Numbered from the stretch's first letter, positions 52,478 to 61,527 are shown. The stretch is DNA of 64,000 nt from Streptomyces sp. CB02058 (GCF_001905505.1 NZ_LIPG01000001.1:1-64000), one strand, 5' to 3'. Notes: generated by a model not told the origin, from the sequence alone. Numbers and translations are program-made.

Positions 52478-53710
52478 TCAGGAGCCGTCGCCGGCCCGCA
52501 GGGTGTCCAGGTCGGCCTTGAGGGTGTCGACCGGGATGGCGAAGCCGAGACCCACGCTGCCCGCGGCGGTGCTGCCCGAGGTGCTGGACGAACTGGGCGA
52601 GTACATCGCGGAGTTGATGCCGATGATCTCGCCGTTCATGTTGATGAGGGCGCCGCCGGAGTTGCCGGGGTTGAGCGAGGCGTCGGTCTGGATGGCCTTG
52701 TACGTCGTGGTGGACGAGCCGGTGTCGCCGTTGAACTGCTGGCCGCCGAACTCGAACGGCCACTGCTGACCGCCCTGCTGCTGTTGCTGCTGGCCCTGCT
52801 CCTCGTCCTTGGCGACCGTGACGTCGCGGTCGAGGGCCGAGACGATGCCGCTGGTGACCGTGCCGGTGAGGCCCTCGGGTGAGCCGATCGCCACGACCTG
52901 GTCGCCGACCTTCACCGAGGAGGAGTCGCCGAGCGTGGCCGTCTTCAGCCCGCTCGCGTTCTGGAGCTTGATGAGCGCCAGATCCTTGTCGGGGTCGGTG
53001 CCGACGACATCGGCGGTGTAGGACTTGCCGGTGCTGAGGGCCACCTTGATCTGGGAAGCGCCGGAGATGACGTGGTTGTTGGTGACGATCTCGCCGTCCG
53101 CGGTGATGACGACGCCCGAGCCGGTGGCCTCGCCCGCCGAGGACGTCGCGGTGATCTCGACGATGGCCGGCGACACGGCCGCCGCCACGCCGGAGACGGT
53201 GCCCGCGCTGCTCTGCGAGACGGTGGTGCCGCTGACGACACCGCTGGAACCGGAGCCGCTGGAGCTGCCGCCCGCCAGCTCTCCCATGAGCGTGGCGGTG
53301 CCGCCGCCGACGGCCGCCGCCGCGATGGCCACGGCCGCCAGCAGCGCGTAAGGGCGCTTGACCCGGCGCGGGGACGCCGAGGCGTCCGGGGCCGCGGGCT
53401 CGGGGGCGGGGGCCGGCCAGGCGTGGAACGCAGTCGAGGTCCCTCCGCCGGGCCCGTAGGCCGGGGGCGGCGGGTAGGCCGCCTCGCCACCGCCGTAGGG
53501 GGCGCCGGCCTGCGAGCCACCGCTCTGCGAGGTACCGGCCTGCGGGGCACCGCCGTACGAGGGGGTTCCGTACGGGGCGGCACCCTCGGGGGTGCCGCCC
53601 TGCGACGCGCTGCCGTACGAAGAGCTGTCGTACGAACCGTTGTCGTACGAACCGTTGTCGTTCGAGGGGGACATCGGGTACTCGCCGCTCGGGCGGTGGC
53701 TGTCGGTCAT
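52478..53710 (-). CDS. HtrA/DegP-like membrane serine protease without PDZ
   Basis: 410 residues. Gln/Gly/Pro-rich cytosolic N-terminus of about 115 residues, one membrane helix (PYALLAAVAIAAAAVGGGTATLM), then a trypsin-like domain outside. Catalytic triad: His in IVTNNHVISG, Asp in DPDKDLALIKL, Ser in LNPGNSGGALINMNGEIIGINS. It ends right after the protease fold, so the PDZ domains usual in HtrA are missing. It should degrade or process misfolded envelope proteins and is probably controlled by the adjacent two-component system. A QQQQQQG run marks a variable loop. Confidence 0.9.
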   Translation of the reverse strand: MTDSHRPSGEYPMSPSNDNGSYDNGSYDSSSYGSASQGGTPEGAAPYGTPSYGGAPQAGTSQSGGSQAGAPYGGGEAAYPPPPAYGPGGGTSTAFHAWPAPAPEPAAPDASASPRRVKRPYALLAAVAIAAAAVGGGTATLMGELAGGSSSGSGSSGVVSGTTVSQSSAGTVSGVAAAVSPAIVEITATSSAGEATGSGVVITADGEIVTNNHVISGASQIKVALSTGKSYTADVVGTDPDKDLALIKLQNASGLKTATLGDSSSVKVGDQVVAIGSPEGLTGTVTSGIVSALDRDVTVAKDEEQGQQQQQQGGQQWPFEFGGQQFNGDTGSSTTTYKAIQTDASLNPGNSGGALINMNGEIIGINSAMYSPSSSSTSGSTAAGSVGLGFAIPVDTLKADLDTLRAGDGS

Positions 53711-53804
53711 GCCTACGAGAGTGGACAGCGAACATGAGAGCAGCCTGAGTGCCCCCTGAGAAGCCCGGCAGAACCTCGTATGCCCGATATAAGGGTGCGC
53801 CCCG

Positions 53805-54848
53805 CTACCGCTTGGTCACCGTCGGTTCTCCGCAGCCGCACGACCGGCGGACCACCAGGGCGGACGGGAACTGCTTCAGCCGCTCGCGCCGGGAGCCCGA
53901 GACCCGCAGCGAGTCGTCGAGCACCAGGTCCACGGCGGCCCGTGCCATCGCGGGCCGGTCGGAGAAGACCGTCGTCAGCGGCGGATCGGTCAGCCCCGCT
54001 TCCTTCACGTCGTCGAAGCCCGCCACCGCGAGCTCTCCGGGCACGTCGATGCGCAGCTCGCGCGCGGCCCGCAGCACCCCGATGGCCTGGTCGTCCGTCG
54101 AGCAGAAGATGGCCGGGGGCCTGTCGGGGCCGGAGAGCAGCTCCAGGGCGACCTGGTAGGCGTCGTAGCGGTTGTACGGGGCGTGGAAGAGCCGGCCGTC
54201 CGTCGAGCGCCCGGCCTCGTGCATCGCCCGGCGCCAGCCCTCGATGTGGTCGGCGACCGGGTCGCCGACCACCGGGGTCGACTCCGTGCCGCCGAGGCAC
54301 GCCACATAGGCGTTGCCGTGCTCCAGGAGATGGCGGGTGGCGAGCTGGGCGCCGCCGATGTCGTCGGTGACGACCGCGACGTCGTCGATGGCCTCGGGGC
54401 GCTCGTGCAGCAGGACGACACGGGCGTCCCACGCCTCTATCTCGGCCGCCGCGCGCTCGCTGGGGCCCTGGCTGACCAGGATCAGCCCGGAGACCCGCAT
54501 GCCGAGGAAGGCCCGCAGATAGTGGACCTCGCGCTCGTCGCGGTAGTCCGAGTTGCCGACGAGCACCATTTTCCCGCGCTCGGCCGCGGCCTGTTCGACC
54601 GCGTGCGCCATCTCCGCGAAGAACGGCTGCCGGGCGTCCGGCACGATCATCCCTATGAGATCGGTGCGCCGCGATGCCATCGCCTGGGCGACCCGGTCGG
54701 GCCGGTAACCCAGCTCCTTGATCGCGGCGAGCACCCGCTCGCGCGTGGCCGGGGCAACCGGCCTGGGTCCGTTGTTGATGACGTAGCTGACGACCGCTGT
54801 CGAGGTCCCCGCCAGTCTCGCCACATCGTCCCGCGTCACCTTGGCCAC
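53805..54848 (-). CDS. LacI-family transcriptional regulator
   Basis: 347 residues. N-terminal LacI HTH ([24 protein letters not shown], then hinge [15 protein letters not shown]), then a sugar-binding-protein-like effector domain ([69 protein letters not shown]). It ends in a Cys pair (RRSCGCGEP). It binds an operator and is released by a small ligand, usually a sugar. No sugar operon is adjacent, so its target is unclear. It lies 24 bases downstream of glnR on the same strand. Confidence 0.92.
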   Translation of the reverse strand: MAKVTRDDVARLAGTSTAVVSYVINNGPRPVAPATRERVLAAIKELGYRPDRVAQAMASRRTDLIGMIVPDARQPFFAEMAHAVEQAAAERGKMVLVGNSDYRDEREVHYLRAFLGMRVSGLILVSQGPSERAAAEIEAWDARVVLLHERPEAIDDVAVVTDDIGGAQLATRHLLEHGNAYVACLGGTESTPVVGDPVADHIEGWRRAMHEAGRSTDGRLFHAPYNRYDAYQVALELLSGPDRPPAIFCSTDDQAIGVLRAARELRIDVPGELAVAGFDDVKEAGLTDPPLTTVFSDRPAMARAAVDLVLDDSLRVSGSRRERLKQFPSALVVRRSCGCGEPTVTKR

Positions 54849-54872
54849 GCGCGGCAGTCTACGCGGATCGAC

Positions 54873-55676
54873 CTACCGCTTGGCAGGCCGGACCGGGGCT
54901 TCTTCCGTGATCTCGGCCTCCGCCGACTGCTCCGGACGGGTGACGTCCTCGTCGACCGGCTTCGGGGCGGCCTTGGCCTTGGCCTCCTCGGAGGCGCGGT
55001 CCGCCTTCTCGGGGGTGACGAAGCGGTAGCCGACGTTGCGGACGGTGCCGATCAGCGACTCGTGCTCGGGGCCGAGCTTGGCGCGCAGCCGCCGTACGTG
55101 GACGTCGACCGTGCGGGTGCCGCCGAAGTAGTCGTAGCCCCAGACCTCCTGGAGCAGCTGGGCGCGGGTGAAGACCCGGCCCGGGTGCTGCGCGAGGTAC
55201 TTGAGCAGTTCGAATTCCTTGAAGGTCAGGTCGAGGACCCGGCCCTTCAGCTTGGCGCTGTACGTCGCCTCGTCGACCGACAGGTCACCGTTGCGGATCT
55301 CCATGGGGGAGTCGTCGGCGGTGATCTGCTGGCGGCCGGTGGCCAGCCGCAGCCGGGCCTCGACCTCGGCGGGGCCCGCGGTGTCCAGCAGGACGTCGTC
55401 GATGCCCCAGTCGGCGGTGACGGCCGCGAGGCCGCCCTCCGTCACGACGAGGATCAGCGGACAGCCGGGGCCGGTGGACCGGAGCAGCTGACACAGCGAC
55501 CGCACCTGCGGGAGGTCGCGGCGGCCGTCGATGAGGATCACGTCGGCACCAGGGGTGTCGACGAGTGCGGGTCCTTCGGCGGGGGCGACCCGCACGCTGT
55601 GCAGCAGAAGGCCGAGAGCGGGGAGCACCTCCGTCGACGGTTGAAGGGCATTCGTCAGAAGCAGCAGTGAACTCAT
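54873..55676 (-). CDS. glnR: Global nitrogen regulator GlnR
   Basis: 267 residues. An atypical receiver-like N-terminal domain ([16 protein letters not shown], no full acidic pocket) and an OmpR-type winged helix ([55 protein letters not shown], then VRNVGYRFV) identify GlnR. A Lys/Glu-rich tail follows. There is no partner kinase, as in S. coelicolor SCO4159. It controls glutamine synthetases, ammonium uptake and nitrate assimilation. A GlnR-box-like site lies about 210 bases upstream. Confidence 0.93.
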   Translation of the reverse strand: MSSLLLLTNALQPSTEVLPALGLLLHSVRVAPAEGPALVDTPGADVILIDGRRDLPQVRSLCQLLRSTGPGCPLILVVTEGGLAAVTADWGIDDVLLDTAGPAEVEARLRLATGRQQITADDSPMEIRNGDLSVDEATYSAKLKGRVLDLTFKEFELLKYLAQHPGRVFTRAQLLQEVWGYDYFGGTRTVDVHVRRLRAKLGPEHESLIGTVRNVGYRFVTPEKADRASEEAKAKAAPKPVDEDVTRPEQSAEAEITEEAPVRPAKR

Positions 55677-55884
55677 CGCCGCCCACCTGCCTGGGTCGTC
55701 GGATAGTGCACGGTTAGCTCGCCCATTACGTCGGTCCTCCTCGTTCCCTGCGAGAGGGGCACTCCCGGGTCGGACCCGGGGGAGTATGCGGCACTGCTTC
55801 GTACTCCCGTACGACCATCACCCACTACGGCCGTCATACGGTTTTTACTGTGCTGCCCCGCGCCAGGGGGCCGCTGAGCTTATG

Positions 55885-55911
55885 GAAACGTTGCCGTAAC
55901 AACGCTCGGAA
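55885..55911. promoter_or_regulatory. GlnR-box-like site upstream of glnR
   Basis: Plus-strand GAAAC, six bases, GTAAC, six bases, CGGAA. The first two pentamers match GlnR box elements (GAAAC and GTnAC spaced by six) and the third is poor. It suggests autoregulation or control of the divergent hydrolase gene. Confidence 0.45.
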
Positions 55912-55919
55912 AGCACAAA

Positions 55920-55949
55920 AGGACCCGGGGGCTGCTTTGCCCGGATCCT
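55920..55949 (-). terminator. Minus-strand hairpin with T-run upstream of glnR
   Basis: On the minus strand AGGATCCGGG pairs with CCCGGGTCCT (one G-U) and TTTT follows. It would stop minus-strand transcripts entering glnR from the hydrolase region. Confidence 0.6.
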
Positions 55950-55970
55950 CTTCGCAGCAGAATAGCCCAC

Positions 55971-56888
55971 ATGAGTTCTGTGTCCGAGGGTCGATTCCTG
56001 AGTTCTTCTGTTCCCTCGATCACGCCGATCCCCCGGCGCACCACATTGCTGACGGGTGACGGGGTCCGTATCGAGGCGGTGTACACCCCGTGTACGGCGG
56101 GTTCCGGTGCCGCCGGAGGCAGTGCGCCCGCAACGACGGCCGTCGTCCTCGCGCACGGCTTCACCGGCTCGGTCGACCGGCCGGCCGTGCTGCGGGCCGC
56201 CGAGGTGTTCGCGCAGCGTGCGGCCGTGATCACCTTCTCCTTTCGGGGCCACGGAAAGTCGGGCGGACGGTCCACGGTGGGCGACCGCGAAGTGCTGGAT
56301 CTGGCGGCGGCGGTCGCCTGGGCGAGGTCGCTGGGACACCGGCGGATCGTTACGGTCGGCTTCTCGATGGGCGGTTCCGTGGTGCTCAGGCACGCCGCTC
56401 TGTATACGGCGCCCGAAGCCGGTGGATCGGTGGCGGAAGAATCGGAGGCGCCGGGGGCCGATCGGGTGGGGCGGCGCACAGAGGCGCATGAGGGGCGCGC
56501 AGGGGCGCATACGGACGCCGTCGTCGCCGTGAGCGCTCCGGCGCGCTGGTACTACCGGGGCACCGCCCCGATGCGCCGGCTGCACTGGGTGGTCACCCGC
56601 CCCCTGGGCCGGATCGTCGGCCGCCTCGGCTTCCGCACCCGTATCCACCGCGAGGACTGGAACCCCGTGCCGCTCTCCCCGGTCGAGGCGGTCCCGCTGA
56701 TCACCGCGCCGCTGCTGATCGTGCACGGCGACCGGGACCCGTACTTCCCGGTCGACCACCCGCGGATGCTGGCCGCAGCCGCGGGGGGCCGGGCCGATCT
56801 CTGGCTGGAGCACGGCATGGGCCACGCGGAGAACGCGGCGGACGGGAAGCTGCTGACCCGTATCGCGGACTGGACGGAGTCGGCGTGA
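55971..56888 (+). CDS. Alpha/beta hydrolase
   Basis: 305 residues. Alpha/beta hydrolase fold with oxyanion region VVLAHGFTGSVDRPAV, nucleophile elbow VTVGFSMGGSVVL, Asp in LLIVHGDRDPYFPV, and His in GMGHAENAADGKLL. An insert of about 40 residues (AGGSVAEESEAPGADRVGRRTEAHEG) forms a variable lid. Probably an esterase or lipase-like enzyme of the cytosol. Substrate unknown. The start is ATG 55971 without a clear ribosome site, seven bases after a CAGAAT -10-like box, so it may be leaderless. It is followed by a MoaD-like gene. Confidence 0.87.
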   Translation: MSSVSEGRFLSSSVPSITPIPRRTTLLTGDGVRIEAVYTPCTAGSGAAGGSAPATTAVVLAHGFTGSVDRPAVLRAAEVFAQRAAVITFSFRGHGKSGGRSTVGDREVLDLAAAVAWARSLGHRRIVTVGFSMGGSVVLRHAALYTAPEAGGSVAEESEAPGADRVGRRTEAHEGRAGAHTDAVVAVSAPARWYYRGTAPMRRLHWVVTRPLGRIVGRLGFRTRIHREDWNPVPLSPVEAVPLITAPLLIVHGDRDPYFPVDHPRMLAAAAGGRADLWLEHGMGHAENAADGKLLTRIADWTESA

Positions 56889-56929
56889 TCCATGATGGAC
56901 AGCTGACGCACGACGAAAGGGGTGCCGCC

Positions 56930-57184
56930 ATGGCGGCGGGGACCATCCGCTACTGGGCCGCGGCCAAGGCCGCCGCGGGGACCGCAGAGGAGCCGTACGC
57001 GGCGGACACGCTGGCCGAGGCGCTCGACGGGGTGCGCGAGCGGCACCCCGGTGAGCTGTCGCGCGTGCTGCTCCGGTGCTCGTTCCTGATAGACGGGAAT
57101 CCCGTGGGGACCCGGGGACATGAGACCGTACGGCTTGCCGAGGGCGGCACGGTCGAGGTGCTCCCGCCGTTCGCAGGAGGGTGA
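56930..57184 (+). CDS. MoaD/ThiS-family sulfur-carrier-like protein
   Basis: 84 residues of the beta-grasp fold ending in Gly-Gly ([10 protein letters not shown]), the carboxyl end that is adenylated and thiocarboxylated in MoaD and ThiS. Starts [13 protein letters not shown] as in MoaD (small subunit of molybdopterin synthase). The ATG at 56930 has GAAAGGGG eight bases upstream. A GTG at 56885 overlaps the hydrolase stop and is an alternative. No other moa gene is in the window, so the sulfur acceptor is not shown. In S. coelicolor a MoaD-like gene lies at this position. Confidence 0.85.
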   Translation: MAAGTIRYWAAAKAAAGTAEEPYAADTLAEALDGVRERHPGELSRVLLRCSFLIDGNPVGTRGHETVRLAEGGTVEVLPPFAGG

Positions 57185-57194
57185 ACCGCAGACC

Positions 57195-58610
57195 ATGAGC
57201 GACAACGATCAGCAGTATCCGTACGACCCGGGGTACGGGCAGCCGTACGGGCAGCCGCAGCAGCAGCCCTACGACCCGGCGTACGGACAGCCGCAGCCCC
57301 AGGACCCGGCGTACGGACAGCCGCAGCCCCAGGACCCGGCGTACGGACAGCCGCAGCCCCAGGACCCGGCGTACGGGCAGTCGCAGCAGCAGCCCCACGA
57401 CCCGGCGTACAACCGGCCGCAGCAGCAGTACCCGCAGCAGCCGTACGGCGAGCAGCAGCACCAGCCGCACCCGCAGCAGTCGTACGGCGAGCAGCCGGCG
57501 TACGGGCAGCCGCAGCCCGCCCAGGGCTACGGCCAGCAGGCCCCGGCCCCGGGACAGCAGCCGCAGGCCGCCCCCGTCTATCCGGAGCAGGGCCTGCCGC
57601 AGGGCGGCCGGGCGGACGAGGGCGTCGCCCAGACGTGGCAGGGCCAGACCTGGGACACCACGTACCAGCCGACGGTCCAGCCGCGGCAGCCCGAGCCCGC
57701 GCCCCCCGCACAGGCGCCCGCCCCCGCGCAGGCCGCCTGTCCGCTGCCGCCCGAGGCCCCGGCCGCGCCCGCCGCTCCGGTGGCGCCCGAGGCACCGGCC
57801 GTCCGGCCCGACGGGTCCGGCTACGGGGCGCCCACGACCCTGGGCAACAGCCGGATCACCGACGCCCAGCGGGCCCGCGCCGAGGGCCGCTCGCCGATCA
57901 TCGCGCCGGGCATGCAGCCCGCCGCGATCACCGCGGGCCTCGGTCTGCTCCTCGCGCTCGGTGCCGCCATCGGGGCGTACGCGCTGCTGGTGCCCCTGGT
58001 CCTGCTGCAGGCCGTGACCGCCGCCGGCTGGTTCCGGCTCAACGGCATGTGGCCGGCCAGGCAGGGCATCGCGCTCGCCTTCGCGGGCGGCTTCGTGGCC
58101 GACGTCGTCCTGCTGATCGCGGGCCGGAGCAACGCCCCCGCGGCCATCCTCGGCACGCTCGGCGTCTGGGTGCTGCTGACCATCGTCCTCCAGCTGCGCA
58201 GCCGTGCCGGGGCCGACGAGCGGATGTACGGGCTGACGGCCACCGTCGCCTCGGCCTCGCTCGCGGTGCTGGCCGCCGGGCATCTGGCGGCCGTCCCCGA
58301 CGCCGTGACGGCCGGCGGGATCGCGGTCGCCGCGGGCGTGCTCGTCAGGGCGCTGCCGCTGCCCGGCCCGGTCTCGGTCGTCGCGGCGCTGCTCGCCTCG
58401 ACGGCCGTCGGCCTCGCGGCCGGGACGTTCCTCGGCCTCGGCGCGGGCGCCGCCCTTCTCGGGTTCGCGGCCGGCGGCTGCGCGCTGATCGGCCTGCGGG
58501 TGGCCAGCTACGACTACCCGTCGCGCTTCGTGCACATGACGGCAGGGGTGGCGCTGCCGCTCACGGCCGCGGCTCCCGCCGTCTATCTGATCGGCCGGGC
58601 GATCGCCTGA
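57195..58610 (+). CDS. Q/P/Y-rich N-terminus fused to membrane domain
   Basis: 471 residues. Residues 1-220 are low-complexity Gln/Pro/Tyr/Gly with repeated [10 protein letters not shown] units. Residues 250-471 hold about seven to eight hydrophobic helices ([68 protein letters not shown]). No transporter signature was recognised. The N-terminus may form a flexible cytosolic tail that interacts with partner proteins. The site GGAGG is 14 bases from the ATG. The tandem 30-bp repeats could change in number. Function unknown. Confidence 0.8.
   Translation: MSDNDQQYPYDPGYGQPYGQPQQQPYDPAYGQPQPQDPAYGQPQPQDPAYGQPQPQDPAYGQSQQQPHDPAYNRPQQQYPQQPYGEQQHQPHPQQSYGEQPAYGQPQPAQGYGQQAPAPGQQPQAAPVYPEQGLPQGGRADEGVAQTWQGQTWDTTYQPTVQPRQPEPAPPAQAPAPAQAACPLPPEAPAAPAAPVAPEAPAVRPDGSGYGAPTTLGNSRITDAQRARAEGRSPIIAPGMQPAAITAGLGLLLALGAAIGAYALLVPLVLLQAVTAAGWFRLNGMWPARQGIALAFAGGFVADVVLLIAGRSNAPAAILGTLGVWVLLTIVLQLRSRAGADERMYGLTATVASASLAVLAAGHLAAVPDAVTAGGIAVAAGVLVRALPLPGPVSVVAALLASTAVGLAAGTFLGLGAGAALLGFAAGGCALIGLRVASYDYPSRFVHMTAGVALPLTAAAPAVYLIGRAIA
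57271..57390 (+). repeat. 30-bp tandem repeat in the Q/P-rich gene
   Basis: Four 30-base units. 57301-57330 and 57331-57360 are identical, and the flanking units differ by a few bases. Each encodes a [14 protein letters not shown] decapeptide. Confidence 0.85.
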
Positions 58611-58750
58611 CGTCCTCGCGCTCCCGCCGTTCCCCGCTCTTCCGGAACCGGGCGGGCCTTCCGATCGTCGATCACTCCGGGTGCGCCGCACGGCGGCAGT
58701 AGGCTCGCGGCGCCAGAGGTCCGGCCGGTCCGAGTGGGGGAACACCAGGC

Positions 58751-59446
58751 ATGCGCGCACTGCGAATACTGCTGATCATCGCCGTGGTTCTGGGCGGCGT
58801 CTTCGTCGCCGTCGACCGTGCCGCCGTCCACCTCGCGGAGTCCGAGGCCGAGGACCGGGTCGCGTTCGGCAGCGCGGAGGCCGGTTCGACCGAGATATCG
58901 ATCAAGGGTTTCCCCTTTCTGACGCAGCTGGCGGGGTCGGAGCTCGACCGGGTCGACGTGACGGTCAAGGACATGCGGGCCAAGGCGGCCGGCCGGGAGC
59001 TGCGGATCGGCGAGATCAGGGCCCAGCTGCACGAGGTCACCCTCGGCGCCGGCTACACCAGCGCTAAGGCCGCCAGGGCGACCGGGACGGCCGTCGTCTC
59101 CTACGCCGCCCTCACCGAGGCTGCCGACGACGGGGTCACCGTGGCCTACGGCGGCAACGGCAAGGTCAAGGTCACCGGCTCGGTCCGCATCCCGCTGCTG
59201 GACCGCGAGCTGAAGCGCAGCGTGCTGTCGACCGTCACCCTGGTCGACGGCGACACGGTCAAGGTGCACGCCGACGAGGTCCCGGGCGAGGGCATCCCCG
59301 GCCTGGAGGACCTGGTCAGGCAGAAGACGGACTTCGAGCGCGGGATCAGCGGACTGCCGGACGGGCTGGAGCTGGAGAAGATCGAGGTCGCGCCCGGAGG
59401 CCTGGAGATATCGATGACGGGCGCCGACATCGAACTCGCGGGCTGA
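58751..59446 (+). CDS. DUF2993 (LmeA-like) exported protein
   Basis: 231 residues: an N-terminal membrane anchor (ALRILLIIAVVLGGVFVAVDRAA), then an extracytoplasmic DUF2993 domain (IKGFPFLTQLAGSELDRVDVTVKDM, VSYAALTEAADDGV, VKVTGSVRIPLL, ISMTGADIELAG). The family includes mycobacterial LmeA, which affects mannan elongation of lipomannan, and resembles lipid-transfer TULIP folds. It probably acts at the outer face of the membrane. ATG with GGGGGAAC upstream. Long-standing neighbour of the sulfurtransferase operon. Confidence 0.87.
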   Translation: MRALRILLIIAVVLGGVFVAVDRAAVHLAESEAEDRVAFGSAEAGSTEISIKGFPFLTQLAGSELDRVDVTVKDMRAKAAGRELRIGEIRAQLHEVTLGAGYTSAKAARATGTAVVSYAALTEAADDGVTVAYGGNGKVKVTGSVRIPLLDRELKRSVLSTVTLVDGDTVKVHADEVPGEGIPGLEDLVRQKTDFERGISGLPDGLELEKIEVAPGGLEISMTGADIELAG

Positions 59447-59636
59447 GGCGTCGAGTCGGGCGCCTCGCGGATAGCCTGCCGCCGGGCGGGGTAGGGGGAT
59501 CGCGGAAGCCGGTCCGGACAGCCGATCCGGATAATGAGACGGACCGGTCCGAGGCGCAGATGGCGGCCGGGCGAGGAGGCCCGGAATTCCTGCCGCCGCA
59601 CGGACCGAGGGCTCACTCGTCTCGCATCGCGGACGA

Positions 59637-59659
59637 TCGTGTCTCATCATGCGACACGA
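59637..59659. promoter_or_regulatory. Inverted repeat before the leader-peptide promoter
   Basis: Arms TCGTGTC (59637-59643) and GACACGA (59653-59659), nine-base spacer, ending three bases before the -35 box. A possible operator. Confidence 0.45.
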
Positions 59660-59661
59660 CG

Positions 59662-59691
59662 GTGACATCTCCGCCCGTACCTCCCTACGAT
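59662..59691 (+). promoter_or_regulatory. Promoter of the cysteine leader peptide
   Basis: GTGACA (-35, 5 of 6 to TTGACA), 18 bases, TACGAT (-10). The leader ATG begins seven bases after the -10 box, so transcription should start at the first base of the codon (leaderless). Confidence 0.72.
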
Positions 59692-59698
59692 CGGACAC

Positions 59699-59779
59699 AT
59701 GAAGCGACAGGCGGACCTCACGAAGCGGCGGGCAGTAGACCTGTGCCGCGTCGCCGCCATGCTCTGTCGCACCTTCTGA
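59699..59779 (+). CDS. Cys-containing leader peptide (attenuator uORF)
   Basis: 26 residues, MKRQADLTKRRAVDLCRVAA then MLCRTF. It ends immediately before a terminator-like hairpin and lies 146 bases before the sulfurtransferase gene. Short peptides with the VDLCRVAAxLC pattern in front of actinobacterial sulfur genes are known as putative leader peptides, and mycobacterial examples act in cysteine-responsive attenuation. The two Cys codons (TGC and TGT) near the end would stall ribosomes when cysteinyl-tRNA is short. It has no ribosome site and appears leaderless. Confidence 0.78.
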   Translation: MKRQADLTKRRAVDLCRVAAMLCRTF

Positions 59780-59780
59780 G

Positions 59781-59828
59781 CGGGATCTCTCCCGTTTTCC
59801 CCCGGCCCTTCGACTTCGTCAGGGCCGG
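59781..59828 (+). terminator. Attenuator hairpins after the leader peptide
   Basis: CGGGA-TCTC-TCCCG then TTTT (59781-59798) starts two bases after the leader stop, a compact Rho-independent terminator. A second stem, CCGGCCCT (59802-59809) with AGGGCCGG (59821-59828), follows. Ribosome stalling at the Cys codons could prevent the first stem. Confidence 0.6.
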
Positions 59829-59925
59829 ACCGTGCCTCCCGTACGCGTTCCGCACGCACCTGCGCGTACACCCCGCACCCGCACTCCGCACCACCCCGCC
59901 GCAGACTGCCCCGGAGGAGAAACAC

Positions 59926-60765
59926 ATGAGCCGCGCAGACGTCCTGGTCGACGCCGACTGGGTCGAGGCCCACATCGACGACCCGCAGGTCGCCATCGTC
60001 GAGGTCGACGAGGACACCTCGGCGTACGAGAAGAACCACATCAAGAACGCGATCCGGATCGACTGGACGAAGGACCTCCAGGACCCGGTCCGCCGTGACT
60101 TCGTCGACCAGGCCGGCTTCGAGAAGCTGCTCTCCGAGAAGGGCATCGGCAACGACACGCTCGTCGTCCTCTACGGCGGCAACAACAACTGGTTCGCCTC
60201 GTACGCGTACTGGTACTTCAAGCTGTACGGCCACGAGAACGTCAAGCTGCTCGACGGCGGCCGCAAGAAGTGGGAGCTCGACTCCCGCGACCTGACCGAC
60301 GCCGTCCCGACGCGCCCGGCCACCGAGTACAAGGCCAAGGCCCAGGACGAGTCGATCCGCGCCTACCGCGACGACGTCGTGAAGGCCATCGGCAGCCAGA
60401 ACCTCGTCGACGTGCGGTCGCCCGACGAGTTCAGCGGCAAGCTGCTCGCCCCGGCGCACCTCCCGCAGGAGCAGTCGCAGCGCCCCGGCCACGTGCCGAG
60501 CGCCCGCAACATCCCGTGGTCGAAGAACGCCAACGACGACGGCACCTTCAAGTCGGACGACGAGCTCAAGGCCCTCTACGAGGACGAGCAGGTCGACCTG
60601 TCGAAGGACACCATCGCGTACTGCCGCATCGGTGAGCGCTCCGCGCTCACGTGGTTCGTCCTGCACGAGCTGCTCGGCCAGGAGAACGTCAAGAACTACG
60701 ACGGTTCGTGGACCGAGTACGGCTCCCTCGTGGGCGTGCCGATCGAGCTCGGCGCCAACAAGTAA
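59926..60765 (+). CDS. Thiosulfate sulfurtransferase (rhodanese)
   Basis: 279 residues, two rhodanese domains. The N-terminal one lacks the active Cys. The C-terminal one has it in YCRIGERSAL, the CRxGxR[S/T] loop of thiosulfate sulfurtransferases, called CysA/SseA in actinobacteria. It moves sulfane sulfur from thiosulfate to cyanide or protein thiols. The frame opens at 59560, but the ATG at 59926 has GGAGGAGA upstream and a standard start (MSRADVLVDADWVEAH). It is probably controlled by the upstream leader. Homologue of SCO4164. Confidence 0.94.
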   Translation: MSRADVLVDADWVEAHIDDPQVAIVEVDEDTSAYEKNHIKNAIRIDWTKDLQDPVRRDFVDQAGFEKLLSEKGIGNDTLVVLYGGNNNWFASYAYWYFKLYGHENVKLLDGGRKKWELDSRDLTDAVPTRPATEYKAKAQDESIRAYRDDVVKAIGSQNLVDVRSPDEFSGKLLAPAHLPQEQSQRPGHVPSARNIPWSKNANDDGTFKSDDELKALYEDEQVDLSKDTIAYCRIGERSALTWFVLHELLGQENVKNYDGSWTEYGSLVGVPIELGANK

Positions 60766-60813
60766 TTCCGCAGGATCCGATCAGCAGGACCCCGACCAGA
60801 AGGACAGAACACC

Positions 60814-61101
60814 ATGTGTGGAGCACAGGCCGGCGGCCCCGACGCTTCGACGATCAAGCCGGGCGAGACCACCATCCAGGGCAGCGTGACCCGCGACGGC
60901 GAGCCCGTCACCGGCTACGTCCGTCTGCTGGACTCGACCGGTGAGTTCACCGCCGAGGTTCCCACCTCGGCGACCGGACAGTTCCGCTTCTACGCGGCCG
61001 AGGGCACCTGGACGCTGCGCGCCCTCGTTCCGGGCGGCACCGCCGACCGTACGGTCGTGGCGCAGACCGGGGGCCTCGCCGAGGTCGCCATCGCCGTGTA
61101 G
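60814..61101 (+). CDS. DUF1416 protein
   Basis: 95 residues. Starts MCGAQAGGPDAS with an early Cys, then a beta-sandwich pattern (TTIQGSVTRDGEPVTGYVRLLDSTGEF, QFRFYAAEGTWTLRALV) related to CNA-B/prealbumin-like folds. The family is always next to the actinobacterial sulfurtransferase gene and probably works with it in sulfur transfer. The gap is 48 bases, so they form one operon under the attenuator. AAGGACAG precedes the ATG. A large terminator follows. Confidence 0.9.
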   Translation: MCGAQAGGPDASTIKPGETTIQGSVTRDGEPVTGYVRLLDSTGEFTAEVPTSATGQFRFYAAEGTWTLRALVPGGTADRTVVAQTGGLAEVAIAV

Positions 61102-61123
61102 TTTCACGCGCACGAACGGCCGG

Positions 61124-61174
61124 AGGGCCGCACCCCAGGGGGTTTGGACGCCACCTGTACCGGGGTGCGGCCCT
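61124..61174 (+). terminator. Terminator of the sulfurtransferase-DUF1416 operon
   Basis: AGGGCCGCACCCC (61124-61136) and GGGGTGCGGCCCT (61162-61174), 13-bp perfect stem, 25-base loop, then TCG. It is 23 bases after the DUF1416 stop. Confidence 0.75.
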
Positions 61175-61240
61175 TCGTGCCGTCCGGGTCCGTGCCGCGC
61201 CCAAGGAGAGTTCCGGGCCCGGGAGTTCTACGCTGGAGGT

Positions 61241-61498
61241 ATGTACGCCCGGCGTAGGCGCGTCTACTTCCTGATGATGGGCGGATGCCTCTTCCTGTTC
61301 GTCTCCGCCTGGGCCTTCGTGCGCCTGTGGTCCGTCCCCGCGGCGGTCGCGATGTGCGTGGTCGCCATGGTCGTGCCGCCCGTCGCGGCGGTGATCGCGA
61401 ACCGGCGGGGGCCGGAGGACCGCTGGTGGGACGATCCCTCCGGCGACCCGGAGTCGGACGAGTGGTGGGACGAGCTCGACGGCAGGAAACGCCGCTGA
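61241..61498 (+). CDS. DUF3099 membrane protein
   Basis: 85 residues, two membrane helices (VYFLMMGGCLFLFVSAWAFVR and AAVAMCVVAMVVPPVAAVIA), then an acidic tail rich in Trp, Asp and Glu (RWWDDPSGDPESDEWWDEL). That tail is the mark of DUF3099, an actinobacterial family of unknown role. A TACGCT -10-like box ends seven bases before the ATG. The GGAGG just before the ATG is too near to serve as a normal ribosome site, so a leaderless start is probable. Confidence 0.82.
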   Translation: MYARRRRVYFLMMGGCLFLFVSAWAFVRLWSVPAAVAMCVVAMVVPPVAAVIANRRGPEDRWWDDPSGDPESDEWWDELDGRKRR

Positions 61499-61527
61499 GG
61501 GCGGCCGGGGCAGTCCCCGGAGCGGGC

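Noticed and set aside
55845..58760. 971-codon minus-strand frame opposite hydrolase, MoaD-like and Q/P-rich genes
   Set aside because: Simple Arg/Gly/Leu repeats mirroring the tandem repeat; real families on the plus strand.
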